64,000 bases of DNA from NCBI GenBank assembly GCA_920105625.2, contig OV050030.1:317816789-317880788 (forward strand), in the 5' to 3' direction. Under the pieces are notes generated by a model. It made no database searches. It had not been told where the DNA came from and saw only the letters and a program-made list of their open reading frames with translations. Positions 45,200 through 55,449 of the stretch are shown here, piece by piece (position 1 is the first letter of the stretch; each line of letters starts with the position of its first letter). The stretch is from Clusia tigrina (lineage: Eukaryota; Arthropoda; Insecta; Diptera; Clusiidae). The position numbers and the translations under genes are program-made.

Positions 45200-46790
45200 G
45201 GGCATAGTGTCTTCTGATCTATAAAAGTTGATGAAATTTATCAACATTGAGCAGCAAATAGTAGTGGAATGCTGGTGAGATCAACTCATGAAAAAACAGC
45301 GTGGACAAGTTCTTCAATATAATAGTATACAAAGGGGACACCGCGCTATTTCCGTTTCCTGTTGTTGGTCGATGTTGTTCGAAAAAAAATTGTTGGTAAC
45401 GTAGATGTGGCGTTGGAATGTGTCCGCACACAGCTGGATTGTTGGCGATTCCTAGATGCCTTCTATTGCAATAGGCCACTTACAGCTGTCAATGTGTGAA
45501 GCATGGATTTTTCAAATTTAGTCCACAGACTTGTACCGATTGTCCGTGTACTTTGTTGAAGGTTAGTGCTAATGCGAGTTGCACCAGAATCTGCAAATAT
45601 TTGAATTGGAATGGCATATCTCTTGGGATCATTGGGATGCGTGGCAACAGTACATCTTTGAAACTTTCCATTTAAAATTGTAGCTTCGATGATATGGTTC
45701 ATCATTTGTTCACTGTTGCAAAGTCGTGGTTGACTAATTTACAGTAGTAAAATGTGTGGCGGTATGCTTGGCAAATGAAGTGAAGTCAAAAACTCAATGG
45801 AATATTTGACAACTTCGTCTTGATACATTGTAGTATCTATAGACTAATATGTTGTCGCTTTGACTGGTATTTCGTTTTGAATACAGAAATTGATTACAGT
45901 GACATCGCTGTTTTTGGTCGCTAATAAAGCACATCCACTAAGTTAGTGATGATTTTTGTAATTATATGCGCTATTTGGGAAAACTTTGAACGGCAATGTC
46001 CGTACAGCATGCCCTGCCTTTCCCAATTGCAACAGTGCTTTGTTAGCGATTGCCAAAATAATATCCTCTATCTAAATCAATGTATTATTATATATTTATG
46101 TCTAGTGAATTTTTCGCAAAAATCTTTTGGATTGCATGTTGTGGATATGATTCGTTTTCAAGAACATAAATTTCTCGACAAGCTTCACGATAAGTAGGAC
46201 ATATTTGTCCTCTAACTGTTATTAATTCTTGGAAAGAAGCCGGCCCAAGTACACTGATTAATAGTAATCGCATGTAAAAGCATTCTGTATTGTTTCATGA
46301 ATTTCCATTCAGACTGCTTGGTGAATTTCCATTGAGTAAGCTATATATACCATGAGACATGTTTTCGATGACAACTTCAAATAAGTCTGGATCAATGTGT
46401 GTATCTGGTATTTCTGCTGTGATGACTTCATCAATTTGATTTGATCTTAATTTTTCGATCAACCAAATCAAAATGTATGCATTAGCCAATTCTCTGTTTT
46501 CAATGGAATACATTCAGCAACACGTGCCCCCAAAAACATGATACTTGACCATTAAAGATTTAAACTTTTATTCTAACACATGCAAAGAGTTATCATGAAA
46601 TCCGACGAACGAACTTGAGCAATGCATATTAGAGCGTATCCCAGTCTTGCTTCCTGTTGCTCGACTGTTTCTAAGACACGTAATGCTTCTTTCGTTCTGG
46701 AGTTGAAAATCTACCAATCGCTTATCACTTGGGTGTCATAATTGATTTTAAGGCGAAATTTATCCTTTCGAAAACTATTTCAGATTAACT
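45200..46790 (-). pseudogene. Helitron Rep/helicase remnant
   Basis: Minus strand, in order: EALRVLETVEQQEARLGYAL (N-terminal repeat type, about 46680), ANAYILIWLIEKLRSNQIDE then VITAEIPDTHIDPDLFEVVI (Rep-associated block, 46513-46295), MRLLLISVLGPASFQELITV then GQICPTYREACREIYVLENE (helicase lead-in, 46273-46088), and the helicase C-terminal block LPRIPMIPRDMPFQFKYLQI then FNKVHGQSVQVCGLNLKNPC (45671-45489). The order is diagnostic of Helitrons. The Walker A/B segment is missing between 46088 and 45900 and there are many stops. Neither Helitron end was identified. Confidence 0.85.
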
Positions 46791-46899
46791 TTTAGCAAAA
46801 GAAAGAAATTTGAATTTATTATTATTATTATTATTGTATTTTACACTATAATAAATTATGATTGGAAGGGCTTAGGGGAATAAGTACAAGCTACTGAGA
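46791..46899. repeat. Short ATT microsatellite interval
   Basis: Contains seven consecutive ATT units at about 46819-46839 between the Helitron remnant and G6. Confidence 0.6.
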
Positions 46900-47525
46900 C
46901 CTTTGACTCGAAGAGAAATATTTTTTTGAAATAATAGACAATCTATGCCATGAAGAAAAGGCTAAGTTAATTTCGGTTATTAAAATTGTTTCTAAGATAT
47001 TCTATAACGAAACTTCACATTTTAGTTTCATTAATGCAATAAAATATATAATCCGAACTAAGCATCTTGCGCCAATAGCAGTCAAAACATATAGGTATCC
47101 TTATGTATGCAAGGAGGAGGTACAACGACAAATTCAAGAAATGATCAGTAGTAAAATTATAAGAATAAGCCAATCACCATACTCAGCACCAGTATGGGTT
47201 GTAGCTAAAAAGTTAGACGCTAGCGGAAAACGTAAATGGCGATTGGTGATAGACTACCGCAAATTAAATGACGTAACGATTGACGACAAATACACCATTC
47301 CAAATATGGATGGAATTTTGGAAAAATTCGGAAGATGCCAGCCAATATTGGCTGAAATATTTTTAATTCAAAACGCACAATAATACCTGCAGAGACATAT
47401 AATGATAATACTATCATTATGTTAATTAAAAATCAATTTGAATGTAACAGAGCTATTTTAGTAGAAGAGCAAGAAATATACGAAAAATTTCAAATAATGA
47501 TTGAACAAAACTTTAACTATAATAT
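46900..47525 (+). pseudogene. Gypsy G6 (17.6-like): RT N-terminus and pre-integrase text
   Basis: Reads HEEKAKLISVIKIVSKIFYN, TYRYPYVCKEEVQRQIQEMI, SQSPYSAPVWVVAKKLDASG and WRLVIDYRKLNDVTIDDKYT, the fingers of a 17.6-type RT. At about 47350 it jumps to text normally found between RNase H and integrase (NQFECNRAILVEEQEIYEKF), so palm and RNase H are deleted. G2 is inserted at 47525; the reading continues at 50481. Confidence 0.82.
47522..47525. repeat. Target-site duplication of G2, left copy (ATAT)
   Basis: ATAT precedes the G2 LTR here and follows the other LTR at 50477-50480. Four-base duplications and ATAT targets are known for the 17.6/297 branch of gypsy elements. Confidence 0.75.
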
Positions 47526-48131
47526 TGTTACGAAATTGCCCTCTTGACAATTTACTCTGTTACAAAATTGCCCTCCTGACAATTTCTCTAACTCTCTGTA
47601 CTCGGACTCGTACCACTGGATTGTGTAGTAATCAAACAATCGCTGGTTAAATTAAAATAATTAGCTTTATTTAATTATTGCTATTTACACATTTAATATT
47701 AGGCTTAAAGTTTACTTAGTTATTACTTGCACTTTATTTCACAAACCATTAGTCACTTTATTTAATAAGTAATTTCATCACTTTGCAAAATTACAAATAC
47801 TGCCAATACTGCTGCTTCGATTAAAATGCCTGCTGTACACACTTTTACGATCTCTGATCTACTGTCTTCCAGTTTGAACAGTCTTGTCGCTTTTATAGTT
47901 TTCGAATGGTTGGTGTAGAAACTTCTACGCTATTCTCGTAGTTTCTAGAAGCTTCTATCCTCTTCGACAGAAGTCGAGAATATTCTTTTTGATATTACCG
48001 GCAGATGGTTCTTGAATAAACTTTTATTCGAATAGTTCGCATCTTGACTCACAGGGGGCACTCATTCTCCAGATTCTCCAGATGGGATCCTAAAAGTATA
48101 CAATCCCTTTTCACTGAGCTATCACGTTTCA
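47526..48131 (-). repeat. 3' LTR of G2
   Basis: Minus-strand sense TGAAACGTGA to TTTCGTAACA. Identical to the 5' LTR over 606 bp apart from position 48100. At its sense 3' end there is a 32-bp tandem duplication (47526-47557 and 47558-47589), so the terminal TGTTAC motif (plus strand) is repeated inside the LTR. Confidence 0.95.
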
Positions 48132-48144
48132 CTGCCCTCCGCTT
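48132..48144 (-). other. Polypurine tract of G2
   Basis: In sense AAGCGGAGGGCAG lies directly before the 3' LTR, the expected position for the plus-strand primer. It overlaps the last stop codon of the integrase tail. Confidence 0.75.
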
Positions 48145-48415
48145 AAACTTGTTCGTCCCGAACAAGGGTAGTACTGCAACCTTTATAAGGAGATAGCCTC
48201 TCTAAATGAACGGCTTTCATTTTGCTCCTGGCATTTCTCGCCAACTGGATGCGGTATACTACATCGTTGATCCGTTTTATCACCTTATAAGGTCCTTCCC
48301 AGTGTGTTTGCTGTTTTGGTGATAATCCCTTTTTCCTTTGCGGATTATGAAGCATAACTAGCTGCCCTTCCTGAAATCCCCTTGAGTTTGCTCTTACATT
48401 ATATCTGGCTTTCAT
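48143..48415 (-). pseudogene. Integrase C-terminal tail of G2
   Basis: Reads KARYNVRANSRGFQEGQLVM, LHNPQRKKGLSPKQQTHWEG, PYKVIKRINDVVYRIQLARN, then VHLERLSPYKGC and a stop at 48143. This is the chromatin-side tail of a gypsy integrase, nearly the same as the corresponding part of G1. The catalytic core is absent; the upstream 280 bp do not encode it. Confidence 0.88.
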
Positions 48416-48697
48416 TTTATCATCTAGTTGTGTACGATTTCTGCTGTTTCCATGAATTTGATTCAGCTTTTCGCGTTTTTCAGGTATACAACTGCTGCAT
48501 CGAAGTACTGTAGATTACTTTTAGTCCATTCTTCGTCTGCTTATCTACTACTATTCCTCGCTTATCACACTGTCAGCAATTAGGAATCTGACTTTCCGTT
48601 CGATCTGAGAAACGAGGATTCTGGGGCTGCATGTTGTGGGAGTCAAATCTTGCCCCTCGAGACTGACTCCATTTTGTTAGTCGACAGCTTAAAAACA

Positions 48698-49831
48698 TCA
48701 TCCAATTCCCTGCCTTTGCGGTCCCACATGCGAGTCTGATGGAGAACGTTTGCGTTTCGTCCGACAACCACGAGCCGCGTATCCAACCTCACTGGAGGCA
48801 AGGCACTTGCCCGTGCAACCCTGTCCACTTTCAACTTGCACCTGACGGGCTCTGCATACTGGCTGGCACACCAAGGCCGCTATCTCAAACGTTAAATCGC
48901 CAGCCACTGTTTCCATACATGTAGCTTTTGGGATTGTCATCGCTGAATAGTCCATTTCCGCATCGGGAATACCACATACGAAAGTATCCATCATACTTCT
49001 CTCTGCAATCTCGCCTGGACAGGCAAGATGGGGAAAACATTCCACCTCCACCACAACCTGTTGTGGAGATTTCCCACTCCTCTGCTGAACGGCATTCATC
49101 ACGTTTTCATAACAGTCTCTCTCACCCCCTGCGATGGTCACCAGTACATCAGCACCTTTCAATGACATAGCCAGCGGTACCAGTACTTCCCGATTACTCC
49201 AACCATTTGGGCTAGCGGTAGCCTCAAACTGCTTCCTGAAGATGCCCAATGGCGTGGTAGCATCATGGGGTGGCATAGGCAATACACCCTCCTGTATTAG
49301 GTGCATCGTTTGTCTTATTTGTTCTCCAATTTCGTTCTCCCTTTGCTCGTTCGTATTGAATTTTTGTTCCACTAATCCTTCGAACGACTCCTGCCGTGAC
49401 CCAAACACACAAACCTTCCTGTCCACCACCTCGGACATTTCTTTCTTCTGCTGTGAATTCTGTTGCGGTAGTTGAGTAGGTGATGTTTCACTCTGCTGTA
49501 ACGGTTCCTTGGCATTCTCTTTGACTGCTGAAGCATGTACTTGTAATCGCTGCCGTAGATCCTCACGGTGTTGCTGGAAGAGCTTCTGTATTTCCTCGAT
49601 AAGCACGTTCATGTCAAAGTTACCCGTGTTAGTTCTTTTAGGTGCTTCTTCCTCTCGAGATGTCGTTGGCTCTTCAAATTTGAATTCGTACTCCCCGACG
49701 TCTATACCCTGCTCCTCTAAAGCGCTTCTTAGTCTCACCTGCAGTTCCGCTTTAAGCCCTTGTGTTTTCAAATTTAAGCGCTCAAGCTCCTTCTTGAGCT
49801 GCTCCAATCTCAGCTTTTCAAATTTAACCAT
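48698..49831 (-). CDS. SAP-domain Gag of G2, open reading frame of 377 codons
   Basis: Starts at an ATG (49831), 20 bases inside the primer site region. Residues 5-42 (LRLEQLKKELERLNLKTQGL then KAELQVRLRSALEEQ) fit the SAP motif, a DNA-binding helix-extended-loop-helix. An acidic linker follows (EEPTTSREEEAPKRTNTGNF), then a Gln-rich coiled segment and a capsid-like region with IFRKQFEATASPNGWSNREV near residue 210. From about residue 330 the frame probably runs through a shift: the Cys/Arg-rich end does not look like a normal nucleocapsid. It may encode a packaging-competent Gag. Confidence 0.75.
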   Translation of the reverse strand: MVKFEKLRLEQLKKELERLNLKTQGLKAELQVRLRSALEEQGIDVGEYEFKFEEPTTSREEEAPKRTNTGNFDMNVLIEEIQKLFQQHREDLRQRLQVHASAVKENAKEPLQQSETSPTQLPQQNSQQKKEMSEVVDRKVCVFGSRQESFEGLVEQKFNTNEQRENEIGEQIRQTMHLIQEGVLPMPPHDATTPLGIFRKQFEATASPNGWSNREVLVPLAMSLKGADVLVTIAGGERDCYENVMNAVQQRSGKSPQQVVVEVECFPHLACPGEIAERSMMDTFVCGIPDAEMDYSAMTIPKATCMETVAGDLTFEIAALVCQPVCRARQVQVESGQGCTGKCLASSEVGYAARGCRTKRKRSPSDSHVGPQRQGIG

Positions 49832-49849
49832 TGTTTATTACAGATACAC

Positions 49850-49868
49850 AATCCCACTTCTGACACCA
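49850..49868 (-). other. Primer-binding site of G2 (tRNA-Leu type)
   Basis: In sense the 5' LTR is followed by AT and then TGGTGTCAGAAGTGGGATT. TGGTGTCAGAAGTGGG matches the 3' end of insect tRNA-Leu in complement, as I recall for mdg3. The tRNA assignment is from memory; the position is certain. Confidence 0.7.
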
Positions 49869-49870
49869 AT

Positions 49871-50476
49871 TGTTACGAAATTGCCCTCTTGACAATTTAC
49901 TCTGTTACAAAATTGCCCTCCTGACAATTTCTCTAACTCTCTGTACTCGGACTCGTACCACTGGATTGTGTAGTAATCAAACAATCGCTGGTTAAATTAA
50001 AATAATTAGCTTTATTTAATTATTGCTATTTACACATTTAATATTAGGCTTAAAGTTTACTTAGTTATTACTTGCACTTTATTTCACAAACCATTAGTCA
50101 CTTTATTTAATAAGTAATTTCATCACTTTGCAAAATTACAAATACTGCCAATACTGCTGCTTCGATTAAAATGCCTGCTGTACACACTTTTACGATCTCT
50201 GATCTACTGTCTTCCAGTTTGAACAGTCTTGTCGCTTTTATAGTTTTCGAATGGTTGGTGTAGAAACTTCTACGCTATTCTCGTAGTTTCTAGAAGCTTC
50301 TATCCTCTTCGACAGAAGTCGAGAATATTCTTTTTGATATTACCGGCAGATGGTTCTTGAATAAACTTTTATTCGAATAGTTCGCATCTTGACTCACAGG
50401 GGGCACTCATTCTCCAGATTCTCCAGATGGGATCCTAAAAGTATGCAATCCCTTTTCACTGAGCTATCACGTTTCA
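49871..50476 (-). repeat. 5' LTR of G2
   Basis: 606 bp, the partner of 47526-48131 at a constant offset of 2345 bp. It differs by one substitution (50445). Flanked outside by ATAT (50477-50480). Confidence 0.95.
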
Positions 50477-50480
50477 ATAT

Positions 50481-50650
50481 TAATAAATTTAAAATTGTAA
50501 GATATAAATATCTCCCAAAAGATATCACCGATGAAAATGAATTAAATTAATATATAAAAACAGAACACTATAAAAACAACCATAGAGGACTAAATGAAAA
50601 TTTTAATGAACGAAATATACCACTCAAAATGCAAATAAATAATTACACAA
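50481..50650 (+). pseudogene. Gypsy G6: start of integrase
   Basis: Continues the reading of G6 beyond G2: NKFKIVRYKYLPKDITDENE, a stop, then YIKTEHYKNNHRGLNENFNE, which resembles the His-His part of a 17.6-type integrase zinc-binding domain. It breaks off near 50640, where the opposite-strand G5 fragment begins. Confidence 0.65.
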
Positions 50651-51334
50651 TACATTGTTCATTAATATACCTTCTTTAATTTCTAATTTTTTATCTTCAG
50701 ATGTGTTGATTGTTATATCTACCAAACTTTTCATTTCCTGAACTGGAATATCTACTTCATAGATACCTTTCTTTGAAAAATTGAAACTTTGGGTTCATTC
50801 TCATAAAAATTAATACATTATTTTTTTTACCAATTTGAATTATATTTTTTTTAAAGTATAGTATTGCGTTTAGCTGTTTTAATACATTATTACCAATGAT
50901 ACCGTCATTTTGGACCTTTTGTGCAATTTTAATAAAATGTTGTAGTGTCTTTACATACTGATCAGTAGGTATTTTCAATTTGGGATCGCAAACGTCAGGA
51001 TTTATGATTAAATGTCTTGCACAGGTGTCTATTATGAATTTTAATGTTCCTAAATTGGATCTATATGTGGTAAGTTATCTTTAACGCTGCAGGTCGAAAA
51101 TTTGCATGATTCTCTTGTTCAGTGTTTGCTAATTCGATGTTGCTGATATCCATTGGTTCTACAGGTAATTGTCATGATATTAAAGTTCTGTTATTGTTGT
51201 TAATAGGTTGTCTTTGGTTATGATTCAAATTTCTGTATTGCTACTTGGAGTTGCTAAAATTTTTACCATAATTATTATATTGGTTTCAGTTACTAAATTT
51301 GCTCTGCTGATATTGATTATGGGCATTATGATTA
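50651..51334 (-). pseudogene. Gypsy G5: gag end and protease
   Basis: Minus strand. The protease reads TLKFIIDTCARHLIINPDVC (active-site DTG changed to DTC) and KVQNDGIIGNNVLKQLNAIL, then FKKNIIQIGKKNNVLIF, a 17.6-like protease. Upstream, 51330-51100, is Asn/Gln-rich gag C-terminal text with the marker VEPMDISNIELA. L5 interrupts this gag at 51334; the remainder is at 55533-55660. Confidence 0.78.
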
Positions 51335-51522
51335 TTTTATTTATTTATTTTTTTTTCCCATAATTGGAACGGAGGTGGAAATCTTCAAAAGACACTGGTA
51401 ACATTACGGCACCAGTAGTGTGGGATTCTTACCCACTAAAACCACCTCCATCATAGCCTCCCCCCGCGTGACCGCCACAAGGGGTGGGGGGGGGGGGGGG
51501 TAGTATGGTCAGCGGACCCCTC

Positions 51523-54487
51523 CTAGCTATTTTTCATTGCGCGTCTTCGCCACTCCTGGTGGCGGAGGTCTTTCATAATAGCGGCGGTGGTGTCACACAC
51601 CGCAGCCCATTTCTCCGGGCTCTCGAGCATATGCTGCACTATGTTGTCGGGCACCACGGGCTCTCCAGATACTCCTTGTAGTGCCACTCTAGCACTTTCA
51701 TAACGTGGGCAATAGAAGAAGACATGTTTGGGACCTTCTATCTCTGTACCTCCACAGTTTGCACAGTAGGGAGATTCCTCCAAGTGGAATCTGTGCAGGT
51801 ATGCCCGAAAACCTCCGTGGCCTGTCAGCAATTGTGTGACGTAGAAATTCACCTCACCATGCGACCTGCTTACCCATTGCTGAATGTTGGGGATCAGCCT
51901 TCTTGTCCAGCGGCCATTTGTAGAAGTATCCCACTGGGCTTGCCACTCTTGAAGGGTCTTCCGCTTTCCAATTTCCAAGAGCTCCTCTACATTTGTCGCG
52001 TGTGTCCCTTTGGCGTGGTAGAGGTTCATCGGCTAGTAGGTTCAAGGCTAGCAGGTTCACGGGAATCATGCCGGCTATTACCAAGGTGGCATCTGTGGAT
52101 ACGGTGCGGTATGCGCAGATCACTCGTAGTGCACTTCTCCTGTATGCTGCCTCAATGGTGCGGACGTAAGCCTTCACATCCGCGTTTTCGGCCCATATTG
52201 GCGCTCCATAGAGAATAATGGATCTGACAACCCCGGCGATGAGTCGCCTTTTCCGCTGCCTGGGTCCTCCCACGTTGGGCATTATTCCACATAGGAGAGA
52301 ACATGTGTTTGCTGCCTTATCTCCCACGCGCCGCAGATGTTCTTTGAAGGTAAGCCGCGCGTCTATCCACACTCCTAGGTACTTGAGGTGTGGAATCGTG
52401 GTTATGGCACATCTACCAACTCTTATTTCCACTACCTCCAATACTCTGCGGCTCGAAACCAGGATTGCCTCGTTCTTGTGTTCAACCAAGCTAAGTCCAA
52501 CGTTTGCAAGCCATCTTCCGACAGTAGCCACAGTTCGGTTGGCCTCTGCTACCACTTCCTCCACGTACTTAGCTGTGATTACCAATGCTATGTCGTCCGC
52601 GTATCCGATGATTTTGACACCATCAGGGACCTGTACGCGGAGGATGCCGTCGTACATAGCATTCCAGAGTAACGGTCCAAGCACCGATCCCTGGGGAACT
52701 CCTCCGATAATCTTGTGCGACTCCACACCTTTTTCGGACTGGTAGAGCAGGATCCTGTCGCTGAAGTAGCTGGCAATCATTCGCCTCAGGTAGATGGGTA
52801 CCCCAAACTCTGCTAACGCTTTGGCTATGCGCTCCCAGCTAGCTGAGTTGAAAGCGTTTTTGACATCTAGGGTGACCACAAGGCAATACCTCTTGGTTCC
52901 ACCCCTCCATCGTTTCCCCTGGATCGCTGTTTTAGCCGTCTGGACAAGTTCGTTGATGGCGTCCACGGTAGATCTCGCCTTCCGGAAACCATATTGCCGT
53001 TTTGAGAGCCCTCCAGATTTTGCAATGGCCTCATCAATCCTGTCACAGATTATCCGCTCCAGAATTTTTTCCGCCGTATCTAACATGCAGAGTGGGCGGT
53101 ACGCTGAAGGGTCCTCTGTTGGTTTGTTGGCTTTCAGCACCAGGACCAATCGTTGCCTCTTCCATCTCTTGGGGAAAATGCCTTCTCTCAGGCAAGCGTC
53201 GTACATTTTCCTCAGTGGCTCTGGGTTCAGTGCAGCTGCGGTCTTGAGCACTCGGTTGGGGATTCCATCTGGGCCGGGTGCTTTCTGGTCTCCAAACTTC
53301 CCAACCGCGCGCAACACCTCATCTATAGTCACACTGGGTATTGATTCCTCCGTTTGCTCCAGAGGGAGCTCGTATGGGACATAGTTCTGTACTGGAAAGA
53401 GCTGTGCCACTATGCGTCTGAGCAACATTGGGCAGGTTGGGGCTGGCTGCCTTCAATTCAAGGGCAATTTTCGCATGACAAGTCTATATGCCATGCCCCA
53501 TGGGTCGTCCTCAACTTGTGCGCATAATTCAGCGAATGCCTTCTTCAGAACATTTCTGGCTTCCTTGAAGGCCTGGTGCTTCTGCAGGGAATCCGGTTTC
53601 CGTATGGAACGTTGATACCTTCTCCTCGCAGCATGGCATGCTTTACGGAGCTCGCCTATTGCATCCGTCCACCAGTAGACAGGTTTATGCCTCCCACCAT
53701 ATGCTCTCCTGGGCATTGCCGCGTCGCAGGCGTTTTCTACCTTCCTTGCCAGCTGATCCGCCATTTCTTCTGCACTGCCTTCCAGCACCAAACCTTCAAG
53801 CATCATTTCTAGGACGTCTTCGTCAAGGCTGTTTGTCCTCCAGCCTTTCAATGTCGGACCTATCCGCTGCCGATTCCGGGGCTTCTCCAGTTCGCAGATG
53901 ATAGCTTGGTGGTCGCTGTGGGTGTATATGTCGCTCAACAGCCATTTTGCACCCCTCACCAGCCTGCTACTTACGAAGGTTAGGTCTATCGCAGAACTGG
54001 CACCTCCTCTGGCAAAAGTCATCTCGCCGGAATTCAAGAGGATCCCGTCAAGTGCTGCGAGTGCATCCATGAGGATATGACCCTTTGGCGTAGTTCGGCC
54101 GCAGCCCCATTCAGTTGCCCATGCGTTGAAATCGCCAGCAATTACTACAGGGTTCCTGCCGTGTGCATCTAGAACTAGTCTATCTACCGCCGACTCAAAC
54201 TCATCCGTAGTTAGGCTTGGTGCCATGTAGCAACTGTAAACCGTGGTTCCTCCTATGGTTGCCCTGACGTAGTTTTCATCCCTCCTGACGTCCGCGAGTT
54301 GAGGTGGCTTGACTCTACACACCCATATTGCAGCTCGGCAAGTATTGTCCTCGACCCAGACTCCTTGGTGCTTCCGACGATATGGTTCACTGAGCACAGC
54401 GGCGTCGATCTTGTGCTCTCTCACCGTCTGCTCAAGCAGGTCTTGTGCAGCTGCGCAGTGATTGAGGTTAAGCTGGAGTAACTTCAT
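51523..54487 (-). pseudogene. Pol of L5: endonuclease, RT and CCHC tail, two lesions
   Basis: ATG at 54487 overlaps the gag stop (ATGA). Endonuclease: MKLLQLNLNHCAAAQDLLEQ, AAVLSEPYRRK (Glu), PVVIAGDFNAWATEWGCGRT (DxN) and YTHSDHQAIICELEKP (SDH). A single TGA at 53455-53453 ends that part; the same frame then gives RT: DQKAPGPDGIPNRVLKTAAA, YRPLCMLDTAEKILERIICD, LVVTLDVKNAFNSASWERIA, GGVPQGSVLGPLLWNAMYDG and VKIIGYADDIALVITAKYVE. A shift near 52030 leads to the tail with SPYCANCGGTEIEGPKHVFF (CCHC). Total about 988 codons, the normal length. Confidence 0.93.
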
Positions 54488-55449
54488 TCCATGCGTTTTG
54501 ACTCCTTTACTGCTTGCTTATACGACGGGCATATTCTGCTTCCTGTCAAGTGCTCCGTATCCTTGCGGCCTTTGGTCTTGCAGAGTGCACAGGTTGGGCT
54601 TTTGCTACACTCGTTGGCGTTGTGGTCTTCGGCGCCGCATCTGTAGCACCGATTCCGCCAGTCCTCCTTGCTACTGCCCGTTTTGGCAATATGCCTAAAC
54701 TCCATGCACTTGTAGCAACGTGTGGGTACTACCTTTCCCCGCACCCGACAAGAGGGCCATCCGACTCTCTGTTTCCGGACCAGTAGCGCTGCGGCTGCTA
54801 CAGGGGGCAAACTGATGGTTGCTGTTTGCGTTCCACCGTACGCTTTCCGAAGGGACCTAATCGCGGTCACGGGGAGCTTTTCGAAAGTGCTCAGCTGTTT
54901 GCACAGCGCTTCGTGAACTTCCTCTACCGTGGTGATCTCGTCCAAATCCTTTATTTCCAGCAGAGTCTCCTGGGTGAGTTGTCGCACCTCCACACTAGTC
55001 CCCAGTGTATTTGCTATTGCTTCCCGCAGAGTGACCGTCTTCGGGTCCGCTGTCGTGGCTAATTCGAGTAGCAGCTCACCTTTCGCGGTTTTCCTTATTT
55101 TGTTCACTCTCTCGCCCAATTCCCCAAGCCGCGGCTCCGTCTTTATCCTCCGCAAGATATCCGCATAGGTTGTCACTCCCGTTCCCTTGATGACAATTGC
55201 ATCAGGTCTGGTAGGCTTCGCTTTAGCGAGTGTCTTCGGCTTTGCCCGGGGGCGAGCACGAACCATCGTCCACTCTGGCTTTTTCACCACTGCGTCGGGT
55301 TTACCCACTTCTGGCTTGGTGGTATTTTTAGCTGCGGCGGCCTTCGCCATGGCCGCCCTTGCCGCATCCGCCTTCTGCCTTTTGGGTACCGCTCGGCTCG
55401 TTTTGCTGGTTCCGTCATCTTCTGCGTTTTCGCGAGGACGCTTCGGCAT
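54484..55449 (-). CDS. Gag of L5, intact, 321 residues
   Basis: Starts at an ATG at 55449 after an 83-bp leader. The N-terminal 100 residues are Lys/Ala/Pro-rich and basic. The middle (DILRRIKTEPRLGELGERVN, KGELLLELATTADPKTVTLR, VEVRQLTQETLLEIKDLDEI) is the usual R1-type Gag core. Three zinc knuckles follow from about residue 240: CYKCMEFRHIAKTGSSK (altered), CYRCGAEDHNANEC and CALCKTKGRKDTEH. It ends SKRME at a TGA overlapping the pol ATG, an arrangement suited to termination-reinitiation. It is shorter than many R1-clade Gags, so the original N-terminus may be lost. Confidence 0.9.
   Translation of the reverse strand: MPKRPRENAEDDGTSKTSRAVPKRQKADAARAAMAKAAAAKNTTKPEVGKPDAVVKKPEWTMVRARPRAKPKTLAKAKPTRPDAIVIKGTGVTTYADILRRIKTEPRLGELGERVNKIRKTAKGELLLELATTADPKTVTLREAIANTLGTSVEVRQLTQETLLEIKDLDEITTVEEVHEALCKQLSTFEKLPVTAIRSLRKAYGGTQTATISLPPVAAAALLVRKQRVGWPSCRVRGKVVPTRCYKCMEFRHIAKTGSSKEDWRNRCYRCGAEDHNANECSKSPTCALCKTKGRKDTEHLTGSRICPSYKQAVKESKRME

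Larger units (their letters stand above)
47526..50476 (-). mobile_element. Young, internally deleted gypsy element G2 with intact LTRs
   Basis: Minus-strand LTR element: 5' LTR 50476-49871, 3' LTR 48131-47526 (606 bp each, one visible difference: A at 48100 versus G at 50445), 4-bp ATAT duplication. The internal part is only 1739 bp. It has the primer site, a long SAP-domain gag frame, the integrase C-terminal tail and the polypurine tract. Protease, RT, RNase H and most of integrase are missing, so it could move only with proteins from another copy. It is nested in G6. Confidence 0.93.

Noticed and set aside
52218..53384. Long plus-strand frames opposite L5
   Set aside because: Antisense of a GC-rich RT gene with few stop codons; no motif or start context.
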